Part shown: piece by piece, positions 19,204 to 28,088 of the stretch
Layout of the letters: each line of letters starts with the position of its first letter
How positions within the stretch are numbered: the stretch's first letter is position 1
Assembly: GCA_012517355.1 (NCBI GenBank)
Contig: JAAYVD010000106.1
Location: forward strand, 1 to 46,114
Direction of reading: 5' to 3'
DNA from: Candidatus Rifleibacteriota bacterium
Lineage (GTDB): Bacteria; Muiribacteriota; Ozemobacteria; Ozemobacterales; Ozemobacteraceae
DNA: 46,114 bases
Program-made: the position numbers and the translations under genes
Notes under the pieces: generated by a model
The model's database searches: none
The model's input: the letters and a program-made list of their open reading frames with translations, nothing else
Told to the model about the DNA's origin: nothing

Positions 19204-20916
19204 ATGACCGCGGCCGAGTCCAAGAAATTCGCCCAGATCATCAAGGGCCTGACCAGCCGGCATCGGGAAGAGAAGCTGCTGGCCATCCAGGCTCTGGGAA
19301 TCCTCGGGGTTCCCGAACACGCCGACCTGTTGATCGATCTGCTGGGCTCGTCCGACGAGCTGGTGGTCACCACCGCCCTGGCCGCGCTGGGGGGCATCCG
19401 CAACCCCAAGGCGGTCAAGTACGTCCTCGAATTCCTGCCGTCCGACAACCACGCCCTGGCCGAGCAGGCCATGGCCGTCCTGCCCCGGTTCCCCCTCGAC
19501 GCGACCCTCGACCTGGTGCTGAAGGCCGCCGGCCCCGAGCACCCCGCCCCGTTGCGCCGCCGGCTGCTGCTGCTGTTGCGCGAGATCCGGGACCCGCGGG
19601 TGGCCGCCTTCATGTGCGAGGTCATCGGGCAGACCAAGGACACCGCCCTGCTGGGCGAGGCGATCGGCTACTTCATCCGGTTCCCCTCGCACGACCGGGC
19701 CACCATCCTGCGGATGCTGGCCGGCAGCGCCCAGTGGGAAGTCTCCCTGCTGGCCAACGTGGCCCTGTCGCGGCTGGGCGACGAAGGGGCGCGGGCCCAG
19801 TGGAAGCGGCTGCTCAAGTCGCCCGCCCATCCCATCCGGGTCTTTCTGGTCGAGGCGCTCAACCTCAACCCGGTTCCCGCCGACCGCGAGGCCTACGAAA
19901 CCTTCCTGCAGGATGCGCACCCCCAGCTGCGGCTGCTCGCCATGCAGGGCCTGCCGGTCTTTCCCGCCGAAGACCGGGTCCGGCTGGTGCGGGAGATGCT
20001 GGGCCGGGAACGGGACGAGGGGGTCCGGGCCGCGCTGTTCGCCGCCGCCCAGGCCGAGAAGCACCCGGCCTTCGTTCCCGAGTTCTTCGCCCTGCTCGCC
20101 TCCTCGGCCGAGAGCCAGAAACGGCTGGGTATCGCCGGCCTGACCGCCATGGGGGAGGCCATCGTCGACCGGCTGATCGCCGGGCTGCCGAAGATGGCCC
20201 AGGTGGTGAAGGAAAAGGTGCTGCTGGTGCTGGGGGGCATCGGGGGCGAGAAGGCCCGCAAGGCGCTGCTGCCCTTCCTGGGAGCGCGCGAGCGGTGGCT
20301 GCGCATCAATGCCATCGACGCCCTGACCCAGATGAAGTCGACGCCGGCCGTGGTCTCGCGGCTGGCCGAGATGCTCAAGCACGAGGAGGACATCTGGGTG
20401 AAAGCCACCCTCCTGTCGGCCCTGAGCCGCCTGGGAGGCAAAGCCCATGCCTCGCTGTTCTGCGAGTTTTTGTCCGCCAAGGACGCCCGCGTGCGGGCCA
20501 ACGCGGTGGAAGGGCTCTGGCGCGTCGGGGCCGGCGACCAGGCCGCCCTGCTGCACCCGCTGCTGCGCGACCCCAACGACCGCGTGCGGGTCAACGCCGC
20601 CATTGCCCTCTGGAAGACCGGTCACCGCGAGGTCCTGGCCGACCTGGTGGCCATGACCCGGGAAGGGACCAAGTGGATCCGCTCCTCGGCCGCTTTCGCC
20701 CTCGGCGAGATCGGCGACAAGGAGGGGACCCCCGCCCTGATCGGCCTGCTCGAGGACCGGGAAGAGGTGGTCTACCGCAACGCCCTCGACGCCCTCGCCA
20801 AGATCGGCGACGTGCGCGCCCTCCTGCCCCTCCTGCACGAATCGGAAAAACACCGCATTCCGGACGACGCCTTCGCCGGCATCCTCGAACGGTTCACCCA
20901 GCGGCTGCACCAGTAG
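19204..20916 (+). CDS. HEAT-repeat protein
   Basis: 570 residues from ATG 19204, preceded by GGAGG overlapping the murA stop. Almost the whole protein is alpha-helical repeats of about 31-33 residues, with patterns such as DLLIDLLGSSDELVVTTALAAL, ALGEIGDKEGTPALIGLL and VYRNALDALAKIGD. Repeats are most regular in the last 250 residues and drift in the middle. No signal peptide, membrane segment or catalytic motif is visible. Such solenoids usually bind proteins or DNA; the partner is unknown. Tight coupling to murA suggests expression with cell-wall synthesis. A larger relative lies at 37375-40254. Confidence 0.85.
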   Translation: MTAAESKKFAQIIKGLTSRHREEKLLAIQALGILGVPEHADLLIDLLGSSDELVVTTALAALGGIRNPKAVKYVLEFLPSDNHALAEQAMAVLPRFPLDATLDLVLKAAGPEHPAPLRRRLLLLLREIRDPRVAAFMCEVIGQTKDTALLGEAIGYFIRFPSHDRATILRMLAGSAQWEVSLLANVALSRLGDEGARAQWKRLLKSPAHPIRVFLVEALNLNPVPADREAYETFLQDAHPQLRLLAMQGLPVFPAEDRVRLVREMLGRERDEGVRAALFAAAQAEKHPAFVPEFFALLASSAESQKRLGIAGLTAMGEAIVDRLIAGLPKMAQVVKEKVLLVLGGIGGEKARKALLPFLGARERWLRINAIDALTQMKSTPAVVSRLAEMLKHEEDIWVKATLLSALSRLGGKAHASLFCEFLSAKDARVRANAVEGLWRVGAGDQAALLHPLLRDPNDRVRVNAAIALWKTGHREVLADLVAMTREGTKWIRSSAAFALGEIGDKEGTPALIGLLEDREEVVYRNALDALAKIGDVRALLPLLHESEKHRIPDDAFAGILERFTQRLHQ

Positions 20917-21247
20917 CGGTGCGGGTGGCCCTGCCCCCCCCGTTGAACGGGGGAATGGTTCCGCCATTCCGAACCGGATGCCCCTGACTCGCCCCGGGGC
21001 GGGCGGAATCGTCGTCCGAACCCCATAGAAGGCCGGTGTGGTTTCTGCCCTCCCTGGCGATCGGCGTGGGGCGCTTCGCCCGGGGGCCCCATCCGGCGGG
21101 CTCCAGGAGGGTCCTTCCCATGAACCGGTCTCGGGGCGCTCCTTTCCCCTCACGAGATCAGAACCATCCAGGCACGAAGAGCCGAAGGGCCTGGCGCGGG
21201 AGGAGGGCCCCTTTGCGTTGCGCGAAACGGGCGTTGCGCGCCGTCAG

Positions 21248-21287
21248 CCGTGGCGGCCAGGGGGAAGCCCTTCCGACATCGTGTCGG
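21248..21287 (+). repeat. REP-like palindromic repeat, copy 1
   Basis: CCGTGGCGGC (21248-21257), then after 15 nt the hairpin CCGACATCGTGTCGG (21273-21287) followed by TCGGG. The same two blocks recur at 32620-32656 with similar spacing, also in an intergenic gap on the same strand. Confidence 0.5.
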
Positions 21288-21316
21288 TCGGGTCCTGGAG
21301 AAACCCGGCGACCGCG

Positions 21317-21325
21317 TGGTATGAT
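21317..21325 (+). promoter_or_regulatory. Extended -10 promoter, possibly giving a leaderless mRNA
   Basis: TGGTATGAT at 21317-21325 is an extended -10 (TG-N-TATGAT). Transcription would start about 21332, at the in-frame GTG/ATG (21332/21335) of the DUF2079 gene, which has no Shine-Dalgarno. No good -35 is present. Confidence 0.5.
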
Positions 21326-21334
21326 CCAGCCGTG

Positions 21335-22765
21335 ATGCCCTCCGCGCTTTCCCCGACCGGGTCCCCGTCGGCGGCGGCCCCGTCGCCGGCCCCGCCCTCT
21401 CCGCCCGCCCTGCCGGGGGTGTGGCTGGCGGTGCTGGTGGCCATGGCGGGCGGGTGGTTCGCGCTGTGCCTGTATGCCACCTGGCTGCGCTGGGATTTCT
21501 GGATGCTGGGCATCGACACCTCGAGCTATGCCCAGTTGCTGGCCCGGTTCGACCAGGGCCTGGGCTGGACCTACACGACCCACATCGAGTCGACCGGCCC
21601 GATCGCCATCTTCCGCTACCATTTCCACCTGCTTTTGTACCCGTTGTATGGTTTGTACAAATTGCTGCCCCACCCCCTCGTCCTGTTCGTGGTCCAGCAC
21701 GGGCTGCACGCCGCCGGCGCCGTGACGGCGGGCATCCTGGCCTGGCGCCTGGTTCCCGGGGACGGCAGCCTGGCGGCGCTGGCCACCCTGGCCTGGCTGC
21801 TGTTCCCGCAGCACCTGCTCGGCCAGAGCCTGTTCGACTTTTCCTTCCGCCATTTCAGCCTGTTGCTGATCCCGCTGGCGGGCCTGTTCTGGCAGGCGGG
21901 ACGGCCGGTGGCGATGCTGGCGGCTTTGGCGGTCATGGTGGCGGGCACCGAGGAACTGGCGCTGACCGCCGCCTTCTTCCTGCTGGCCGCCGCCTGGCAG
22001 TCGCCGGCCGACCGTGGGCGGCTGGCGGTCGGGGCGGTGGCCTGCTTCGGCTATCTCGGCCTGATGACCTGGCTGGGCATGAACCATCACGCCCTGGGCT
22101 GGCGGTATGCCCATTTCCGGCAGGGGCTCGGGCCGACCCTGGCGGTGCTGCTGAGCGAACTCAACGCCCAGTATCTGCTGTTCTTCGTGGGGCCCCTGTT
22201 GTTCCTTCCCCTCCTGCGGCCCACCTCCTGGCTGCTGGCCTGCGTGCCGGGGGCGGCCCAGGTGTTGTTCACCTCGACGCTCGACACCCACGCCATCGGT
22301 CACCACCACTCCGCCGCCTTCGGCGCCACCCTGCTGCTGGCCAATCTCTTCGCGCTCGGCCGGCTGCCCGCGGCCTGGGCGCGGCGGGTCCTGCTCGGCC
22401 AGGTGTTGGGCATCGCGGTGGCCCTGCTGTTCCTGCCGGTGTTCCCGATGATCGACCATGCCGCCGACCCGGAATTCCTGGCCCGGCGCGAGTGTTTCCG
22501 TTCCCTCGCCGCCGTCGTCGGCCCTCGCGACTCGATCAGCGGCCCGACCTACCTGGCCACCCATTTCTGGCAGAATCCCGAGGTCTTCCTCTTCCCCTTC
22601 CATGCCGATGATGCCGACTGGGTCGTCGTTCCCGCCCGGCCCACCGGGTACCCCCCGGTCGGGGCCGACACCATCCGGGAGCATGCCGCCCGCCTGCATG
22701 CCGATCCCCGCTACCGCCAAGTCCTGGCCAACCAGGAATTCCTGGCCTTCCGGCGGAACCCCTGA
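21335..22765 (+). CDS. DUF2079-family polytopic membrane protein
   Basis: About 476 residues from ATG 21335. After a Pro/Ala-rich cytoplasmic tail there are roughly ten membrane segments, starting VWLAVLVAMAGGWFALCLYA. The DUF2079-like region IDTSSYAQLLARFDQGLGWTY...HFHLLLYPLYGLYKLLP matches the family pattern of an acidic/aromatic first periplasmic loop (compare fDlGifdQ). The C-terminus is a soluble domain of about 100 residues (FRSLAAVVGPRDSISGPTYL) typical of these proteins. The family is structurally related to GT-C glycosyltransferases, but activity is unproven. The open frame extends upstream to 21038; that part looks non-coding. Confidence 0.75.
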   Translation: MPSALSPTGSPSAAAPSPAPPSPPALPGVWLAVLVAMAGGWFALCLYATWLRWDFWMLGIDTSSYAQLLARFDQGLGWTYTTHIESTGPIAIFRYHFHLLLYPLYGLYKLLPHPLVLFVVQHGLHAAGAVTAGILAWRLVPGDGSLAALATLAWLLFPQHLLGQSLFDFSFRHFSLLLIPLAGLFWQAGRPVAMLAALAVMVAGTEELALTAAFFLLAAAWQSPADRGRLAVGAVACFGYLGLMTWLGMNHHALGWRYAHFRQGLGPTLAVLLSELNAQYLLFFVGPLLFLPLLRPTSWLLACVPGAAQVLFTSTLDTHAIGHHHSAAFGATLLLANLFALGRLPAAWARRVLLGQVLGIAVALLFLPVFPMIDHAADPEFLARRECFRSLAAVVGPRDSISGPTYLATHFWQNPEVFLFPFHADDADWVVVPARPTGYPPVGADTIREHAARLHADPRYRQVLANQEFLAFRRNP

Positions 22766-22831
22766 CGGGGCGTTTTCCTCGGGCGGCCGTTCCCGGACCA
22801 GATGCCGGCCTCGTGCCAGGTGGATCATCCT

Positions 22832-22852
22832 TCCCGGGGTTTTCCCGGGAAT
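22832..22852 (+). terminator. GC-rich hairpin between the DUF2079 and xer genes
   Basis: TTCCCGGG (22832-22839) pairs with CCCGGGAA (22845-22852) around a GTTTT loop. No U-tract follows, so it is only a possible terminator or processing site between the two transcripts. Confidence 0.35.
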
Positions 22853-22893
22853 TCGGGAATGGGGGCCATGTTCCGATAGATAGGGAAGAGTGG

Positions 22894-22913
22894 TTTTGCC
22901 TGAGGAGGCAAAA
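22894..22913 (+). promoter_or_regulatory. Hairpin enclosing the xer Shine-Dalgarno and start
   Basis: TTTTGCC (22894-22900) pairs with GGCAAAA (22907-22913). The loop TGAGGA plus the first stem bases GG form the strong TGAGGAGG Shine-Dalgarno, and the last A of the stem is the A of the ATG. The ribosome-binding site would be partly sequestered when folded. This could tune recombinase translation (inference). Confidence 0.5.
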
Positions 22914-23806
22914 TGGCGTCCGACCTATTGGAACAATTCCTGGCCTACCTTTCGGTGGAGAAGGGGCTTCGCCCGAAAAGCCTCGAGGCCTACCGCAAGG
23001 ATCTCCAGGATTTCCTCGCCTTCCTCGCCGAAAAGAACCGGAGTCCGACCGACCCCGCCCTGGAGAGCCAGGTGACCCTGTTCATGGTCCATCTGCACGA
23101 CCGGGGCCTGGCGCCGCGCTCGGTGGCCCGCAAGGCCTCGGCGCTGCGCGGATTCTTCCGGTTCCTGGTGCGGGAAGGGATGATCACCGGCAACCCCACC
23201 CGGGTCATGGAGCGCCCCAAGATCGGGCGGCCCCTGCCCAAGGTGCTGTCGGTCCATGAGATCGAACAGCTGCTCGGGCAGGAATTCCCCGCCACCCCGC
23301 TCGGCCTCCGCGACAAGGCGATCCTCGAAACCCTCTATGCCACGGGTATCCGCGAATCGGAACTGATCGGCCTGGAGATGGGCAGCCTGCACCGCGAGGG
23401 CGAGTTCCTCACCGTCATGGGAAAGGGGGGGCGGGAGCGGGTCCTTCCCATCGGGGGGTTCGCCCTGGCCGCCATCGACGCCTACCTGCTCCAGGGTCGC
23501 CATGCCCTGATCAAGGACGTGACCGTCCGCACGATGTTTCTGAATCCCCTCGGCCAGGCCCTGTCACGGATGGGGGTCTGGAAGATCGTCCGCAAATGGG
23601 CTTTGCTGGCGGGTCTCACCCGCCCCCTGTCGCCCCACGTCCTGCGCCACTCGTGCGCCACCCACATGCTTGAGGGAGGCGCGAGCATCCTGGCCGTGCA
23701 GGAGATGCTCGGCCACGTCGATATCGCCACCACGCAGATCTACACCCATCTGACCACCACCGACCTCAAAGAGATCCACCGCAAGGCCCACCCCCGCGGC
23801 GAATGA
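22913..23806 (+). CDS. XerC/XerD-type tyrosine recombinase
   Basis: 297 residues. An N-terminal SAM-like core-binding domain (about 1-90, YLSVEKGLRPKSLEAYRKDL) is followed by the catalytic domain. The full catalytic set is present: Arg in ATGIRESEL, Lys in GKGGRERV, His-x-x-Arg in HVLRHSCATH, His in LGHVDIATTQ and Tyr in IYTH. The length and HVLRHSCATHMLEGG motif are those of chromosomal Xer recombinases that resolve chromosome dimers at dif. No adjacent inverted repeats or cargo suggest an integrase. I saw no obvious dif site in the window. Its stop overlaps the next gene's ATG (ATGA). Confidence 0.88.
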   Translation: MASDLLEQFLAYLSVEKGLRPKSLEAYRKDLQDFLAFLAEKNRSPTDPALESQVTLFMVHLHDRGLAPRSVARKASALRGFFRFLVREGMITGNPTRVMERPKIGRPLPKVLSVHEIEQLLGQEFPATPLGLRDKAILETLYATGIRESELIGLEMGSLHREGEFLTVMGKGGRERVLPIGGFALAAIDAYLLQGRHALIKDVTVRTMFLNPLGQALSRMGVWKIVRKWALLAGLTRPLSPHVLRHSCATHMLEGGASILAVQEMLGHVDIATTQIYTHLTTTDLKEIHRKAHPRGE

Positions 23807-26800
23807 ACGCACCTGCGCGGGGGAAGGCGGCGCCCGCGGGCCGGATGACCGGCCCGGCGGGAAACCGTGCGCGGCCGACGTCCATGATTTCTTCCGGGCA
23901 GGCGCGACCCCGGTTCGCGGAACCCGACCGTGGGGATTCCGGACGGGGTGCGCCTTCTCCAGGGCCCCCGACCACTGGTTCGCCAGGGCCTTGGGGTCCC
24001 GATCCCGTGTGCGATTCCGCGGGCAATCCCGCGTGCAATCCCGCGTGGCATCCATCGATTCGGACCGGCCTCCGGACTCTCCGCGCCGTCTTCCAGAACC
24101 AGATCCGGGCGCTGGGGAACCGGTTTCCGCGCCGGCTTCTCGCCCGGCTCCTGGCGGGACTGGTCGCTCTGCTGTTGCTGGTCGAGTCACCGGTCGCCTG
24201 GGCCGGAACCGCTTCCCTCGCCCGCCGGCCGTTTTTCGGAACCACCACCCCGCGCGCCCTCTCCCTTCCCGGCGGCGCCGCAGCCCCGGGGGGCAGTCGT
24301 TCCGCATCCGCCACCGCCCCGCTGTCCACGGCGGGCAAAGGGAAGACCGCCTCTCCCACGGCGACGATCGCCTCGGGAAGCCGGTCGTTGCCCCGCACCA
24401 CCCCTCGCACCCCGCCCCGGGCCGGCACCCCGGCCAGAAAGCCGGCGCCCACCGGCCCGGCCCGATCTGCCTCTTCCACCGCGGCGATCGGTTCGGGAAC
24501 CCGGGCCCTGCCACACCCCACATCCCGGTCTGCCTCCTCCACGCCGACGATCGCCTCGGGAGCCCGGTCCCTGCCTCGCACCACCCCTCGCACCCCGCCC
24601 CGGGCCGGCACCCCGGCCAGGAAGCCGGCGCCCACCGCCCCGGCCCGATCTGCCTCTTCCACCGCGGCGATCGCTTCGGGAACCCGGGCCCTGCCACACC
24701 CCACATCCCGGTCTGCCTCCTCCACGCCGACGATTGCCTCGGGAGCCCGGTCCCTGCCTCGCACCACCCCTCGCACCCCGCCCCGGGCCGGCACCTCGGC
24801 CAGGAAGCCGGCGCCCACCGGCCCGGCCCGATCTGCCTCTTCCACCGCGGCGATCGGTTCAAGAACCCGGGCCCTGACCCTCACCGCATCTCGCCCGGCA
24901 CCCCTGCCTGGGAAAACCGCTTCCGTGGCTGCCCGTGTTCCTCCCCCACCCGCCGTTGGGAAACCGGCCCCCCGACCGGCTTCTCCGCGACCCGCCGCCC
25001 CCCAGCACACGGTTCTGGCGAAGAAACCAGCCCGGATGGGCTCTCCGTCCCGCTGGGAACCGCTCCCCATGCAACTGGATGAGGCGCCCCTCCCGACGGG
25101 AAAGTCGGCCGCCGCGGCCCGCCCGGCTTCTCCCCCGGCACCTTCCACGGCCTCCCCCCGCCCCGCCGCCCCTGCAGGGGCTTCCATTGCGGCCACGGCT
25201 TCTCCTGCCAGTGGCAGGGTGGACACGGGGCTCCGTCCGTCCGGCCCCGCCACCCCCGCACCGACCACCTCTACCGCCGGGTCCCAACCCCGCCAGGTGA
25301 GCCCCGCCGCGCCCTCCCCTCCCGCCTCCGCCGCCCCCCGCCCCGTCGGCCCCGCTCCGACCCGCTCCGTGACCACCCCGACGACGGCCACCGCCGTCTT
25401 CCAGGCGGGCGTCGATGACGCGGTGGTCATCCTGCCCCCCGGCGCCCCGGACGACGATCCCTGGGAAACCGCCCAGCGAGAGGACGAGCGCAAGCTCGAC
25501 ATCTCCGGCACCAAGACCTTCGAGATGAAGAAGGCCGACGTCAAGGGCGACATCGGCCATTTCTCGACCGAGAACTACGACTCCATCCCGGGGTTCCGCC
25601 TCGATCAGAGCCTTCACCTCGAGATCGACGGTAACATCACCCGCACCTCGCGCGTCAACGCCGTCCTCGACGACAAGGACGACGAGGACCGTCGGTTCAC
25701 CGTCAACATCGACGGGCCGAAGTGGGACCTCGTGATGGGCGACTTCCCCCTCGCCGTGCCCGACACCGAGTTCGTCCTGCACAAGAAGGAGGTGCGCGGG
25801 GTGATGGCGATGGGCGGGTTCCACCCCGAGTGGCAGTTCCTGGGCCTGTTCTCCCAGTCGAAGGGCCAGGCCCGCCGCGAGCAGTTCCGCGGGGCCGGCC
25901 AGCAGCAGGAGTTCCGCCTCCTCAGCCAGCCGGTGGTCCAGAACTCGGAGCGGGTGACCGTCGACGGCAAGGTCCTGGTGCGGGGAACCGACTACCTGAT
26001 CGACTACGAGGACGGCATCCTCAAGCTGCAGCCGCACATCCTGCCCATCGAGCTCACCAGCTGGGTCGTCGTCGAATACGAGGTGACCGACGAGGCCCAG
26101 GCCTTCAAGCGCAACCTCGGCGGGATCCGGGTCATCCACCTGCACGGGGCCAGGGCCGACCGCCGGCTCGGCTTCTCCTGGGTGCGGGAGATGGACGCCA
26201 CCACCCCGAAATCCGAGGCCAACGCCTCCGGTACCAGCAGCCCCATGGACCACCAGATCATCGGGTTCGATGCCGACTGGAAGCTGTCCGACTGGGTGTC
26301 GCTGGCCGGCGAGACCGCGCTGTCCCTCTATGATCCCAACCGCAACAACGACGAGACGGCCCAGGACCAGGCGATCAAGGACCGGGCCTGGCGCCTGACC
26401 CTGCGTGCCGACGGCGAGCGGCTCGACGGCGAGGCCGCGATCCGGCGCATCGGCAAGGATTTCAAGCTGGTCGGCCGGGAGGGCGGGGTGACCGAGCTTG
26501 GCGAACGCGGCCTGGTCAACGATCTGCTCAAGCAGACCGGGCGGGTCACCTTCCTGCTGCGGCCCGACCTCAGCCTGTTCGGCACCCTCGAGAAGTCGCG
26601 CACCAACCTGTCCGACGACCCGACCGTGTCGAGCATCGATTTCTCGGAAGGGACGGGCGGCGCCACCTGGAAGTTCAAGCCCCGGTCGCAGGTCGAAGGG
26701 CGGCTGGGTTACCAGACCGACCGGGAGACCGGGCCCACCGTGCAGTCCGACCTCGGCCGGAAGATCGGGGCCCTCGTCTGGGACCACGATTTCGGCCGGT

Positions 26801-27990
26801 TCTTCACCCAGTCGAAAGTGGAACACACCCAGTACAGCGACGACCTGCACGATGCTTCGGGGTCGACCGTCCTGCAGCTGCAGTCGTCGATCGGCAGCGA
26901 CCAGGACAAGGCCTTCAAGTGGTCCCTGGGGGCGGGCCGCCTTACCGTCGACGACGCGCTCGACCCCGACCGCCTCCGCTCCGAAACGCGCAACTACAGC
27001 GTCGATCTCAACTACGAGCCCAACCGGGTGCTGACCGCGCGCGGCATCTTCCAGTGGCGCACCGAGGACGACTTCCTGGCGAACTCGCGCCAGGAGGACC
27101 AGATCGCCGATTCCCGGTTCCGGTACCAGCCGAACCGCGACCTGCGGACCGATCTGAAGTACAAGGTCGAGAACACCTCGAAGGTGATCCGCGATGCCTC
27201 CCTCGATGCCAAACGCTACACGCTTCCCAACAGCCTCCCCAAGTCGACCCAGGACGAGGCGGAGGTGCTCAACCGGTTCGAAAACCCGGTCCAGAAGACC
27301 ACCGCCAACCTCTCGTGCAACTACCAGCCGCGTGACAATGTCGAGGCCTTCTTCGACTGGAAGCGGCGGAACCTCGACGACCGCACCACCTGGAAGGAGG
27401 TCTCGTTCAACGACCGCAAGACCTACGAACTGCGTTATACCCCGCTGCGGCAGTTGAAACTTTCCACCGAGTATGAGAACGGGCTGGCCCGGGTGGCGAC
27501 CCCTTCCTCGGAACTGCGGGACTCGCTCAAGCGGGTCGGGGCGAGGTACGAGTTCCTCGAGGGCTATGTCGTCGATACCAAGATCGAGGAGCACGACGAG
27601 AACGACGTCTACATCGACGACAACGACAAGCGGACCCTGAGCAAGGCCCTCGACTTCCAGCGGATCTTTTCGCCCTACGCCACGCTGGAGGCGGGGGTCC
27701 AGCGCAACATCATCACCTACAAGGACCCGAGCAAGGAATGGGAGACCCGGGCGGCGGTCGTGGTGACGCCCTCGGCCCGCAGTCAGCGCTACCGCCTGTT
27801 CATCAACCACACCTCGATCGAGTCGGCCAAGCCGGGCTCGAAGGTCGAGGGCGGGCTCGACTTCAGCCAGCTGATCGGGGCCGACACGATGATCGACGGG
27901 GAGATCAAGAAGGTCAAGGCTACCGAGGGCATCTCGGGGAACGGGTATGACGCGTTCATCGCGAACGCCAAGGCGGTCATCACCTTCTGA
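23803..27990 (+). CDS. Large secreted SprA-like / outer-membrane beta-barrel-like protein with Pro-rich repeats
   Basis: 1,395 residues; the ATG overlaps the xer stop. About 105 Arg/Pro-rich residues precede a hydrophobic export-signal-like segment (about 110-136, LAGLVALLLLVESPVAWA). A long Pro/Ala/Ser/Thr/Arg low-complexity stalk follows (about 140-540), including three 61-residue tandem repeats. After an acidic junction (DDDPWETAQREDE) the rest is beta-rich, with strand-turn patterns to a C-terminal ITF, suggesting a barrel. A segment VTVDGKVLVRGTDYLIDYEDG resembles repeats in SprA/Sov-type translocon proteins. Function unknown; the true start could lie nearer the signal. Followed by the large ncRNA. 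Confidence 0.65.
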   Translation: MNAPARGKAAPAGRMTGPAGNRARPTSMISSGQARPRFAEPDRGDSGRGAPSPGPPTTGSPGPWGPDPVCDSAGNPACNPAWHPSIRTGLRTLRAVFQNQIRALGNRFPRRLLARLLAGLVALLLLVESPVAWAGTASLARRPFFGTTTPRALSLPGGAAAPGGSRSASATAPLSTAGKGKTASPTATIASGSRSLPRTTPRTPPRAGTPARKPAPTGPARSASSTAAIGSGTRALPHPTSRSASSTPTIASGARSLPRTTPRTPPRAGTPARKPAPTAPARSASSTAAIASGTRALPHPTSRSASSTPTIASGARSLPRTTPRTPPRAGTSARKPAPTGPARSASSTAAIGSRTRALTLTASRPAPLPGKTASVAARVPPPPAVGKPAPRPASPRPAAPQHTVLAKKPARMGSPSRWEPLPMQLDEAPLPTGKSAAAARPASPPAPSTASPRPAAPAGASIAATASPASGRVDTGLRPSGPATPAPTTSTAGSQPRQVSPAAPSPPASAAPRPVGPAPTRSVTTPTTATAVFQAGVDDAVVILPPGAPDDDPWETAQREDERKLDISGTKTFEMKKADVKGDIGHFSTENYDSIPGFRLDQSLHLEIDGNITRTSRVNAVLDDKDDEDRRFTVNIDGPKWDLVMGDFPLAVPDTEFVLHKKEVRGVMAMGGFHPEWQFLGLFSQSKGQARREQFRGAGQQQEFRLLSQPVVQNSERVTVDGKVLVRGTDYLIDYEDGILKLQPHILPIELTSWVVVEYEVTDEAQAFKRNLGGIRVIHLHGARADRRLGFSWVREMDATTPKSEANASGTSSPMDHQIIGFDADWKLSDWVSLAGETALSLYDPNRNNDETAQDQAIKDRAWRLTLRADGERLDGEAAIRRIGKDFKLVGREGGVTELGERGLVNDLLKQTGRVTFLLRPDLSLFGTLEKSRTNLSDDPTVSSIDFSEGTGGATWKFKPRSQVEGRLGYQTDRETGPTVQSDLGRKIGALVWDHDFGRFFTQSKVEHTQYSDDLHDASGSTVLQLQSSIGSDQDKAFKWSLGAGRLTVDDALDPDRLRSETRNYSVDLNYEPNRVLTARGIFQWRTEDDFLANSRQEDQIADSRFRYQPNRDLRTDLKYKVENTSKVIRDASLDAKRYTLPNSLPKSTQDEAEVLNRFENPVQKTTANLSCNYQPRDNVEAFFDWKRRNLDDRTTWKEVSFNDRKTYELRYTPLRQLKLSTEYENGLARVATPSSELRDSLKRVGARYEFLEGYVVDTKIEEHDENDVYIDDNDKRTLSKALDFQRIFSPYATLEAGVQRNIITYKDPSKEWETRAAVVVTPSARSQRYRLFINHTSIESAKPGSKVEGGLDFSQLIGADTMIDGEIKKVKATEGISGNGYDAFIANAKAVITF
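24346..24894 (+). repeat. Three tandem 183-bp repeats inside the envelope gene
   Basis: Units begin at 24346, 24529 and 24712. Each encodes 61 residues built from SLPRTTPRTPPRAGTPARKP, then SASSTAAI.SGTRALPHPTSR-like text. Units 1 and 2 are nearly identical in DNA and unit 3 diverges at its end. This suggests recent unequal duplication and possible length variation between strains. Confidence 0.92.
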
Positions 27991-28053
27991 TTCTCGAAAA
28001 TCAGCATCGGCAAAGGGTTTCCCTGGTTCCGAAAACATTTCTTGATTTTCTTC

Positions 28054-28082
28054 TTGACAGGGAAGGCCCTTTGGGGTAACTT
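28054..28082 (+). promoter_or_regulatory. Promoter of the large noncoding RNA
   Basis: A perfect TTGACA (28054-28059), a 17-bp spacer and TAACTT (28077-28082). The predicted start, about 28089, coincides with the first base of the 5' strand of the RNA's closing helix. A small hairpin (CTGATT/AATCAG, 27987-28004) closes the preceding gene. Confidence 0.75.
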
Positions 28083-28088
28083 GGGTTT

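Larger units (their letters stand above)
20917..21334. other. 418-bp intergenic region with hairpins and a REP-like repeat
   Basis: After the HEAT gene come two adjacent hairpins: CCCCCGT/ACGGGGG (20937-20953) and AATGG/CCATT (20954-20968). They lack a U-tract but may weaken read-through. A palindromic repeat (21248-21287) and a probable extended -10 element (21317-21325) follow. Short Arg-rich open frames here look like chance frames, not genes. Confidence 0.5.

Noticed and set aside
21120-21335. A short Arg-rich open frame starting MNRSRGAPF
   Set aside because: Although AGGAGG lies upstream, the peptide has random-like composition, spans the repeat and overlaps the promoter of the DUF2079 gene.
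22913-23806. Xer-type recombinase as a prophage or integron integrase
   Set aside because: No attachment repeats, tRNA target, phage genes or cargo cassette nearby. Length and motifs fit chromosomal XerC/XerD.
24346-24894. The 183-bp tandem repeats as a CRISPR array
   Set aside because: Units are long, adjacent without spacers and in frame within a protein-coding gene.
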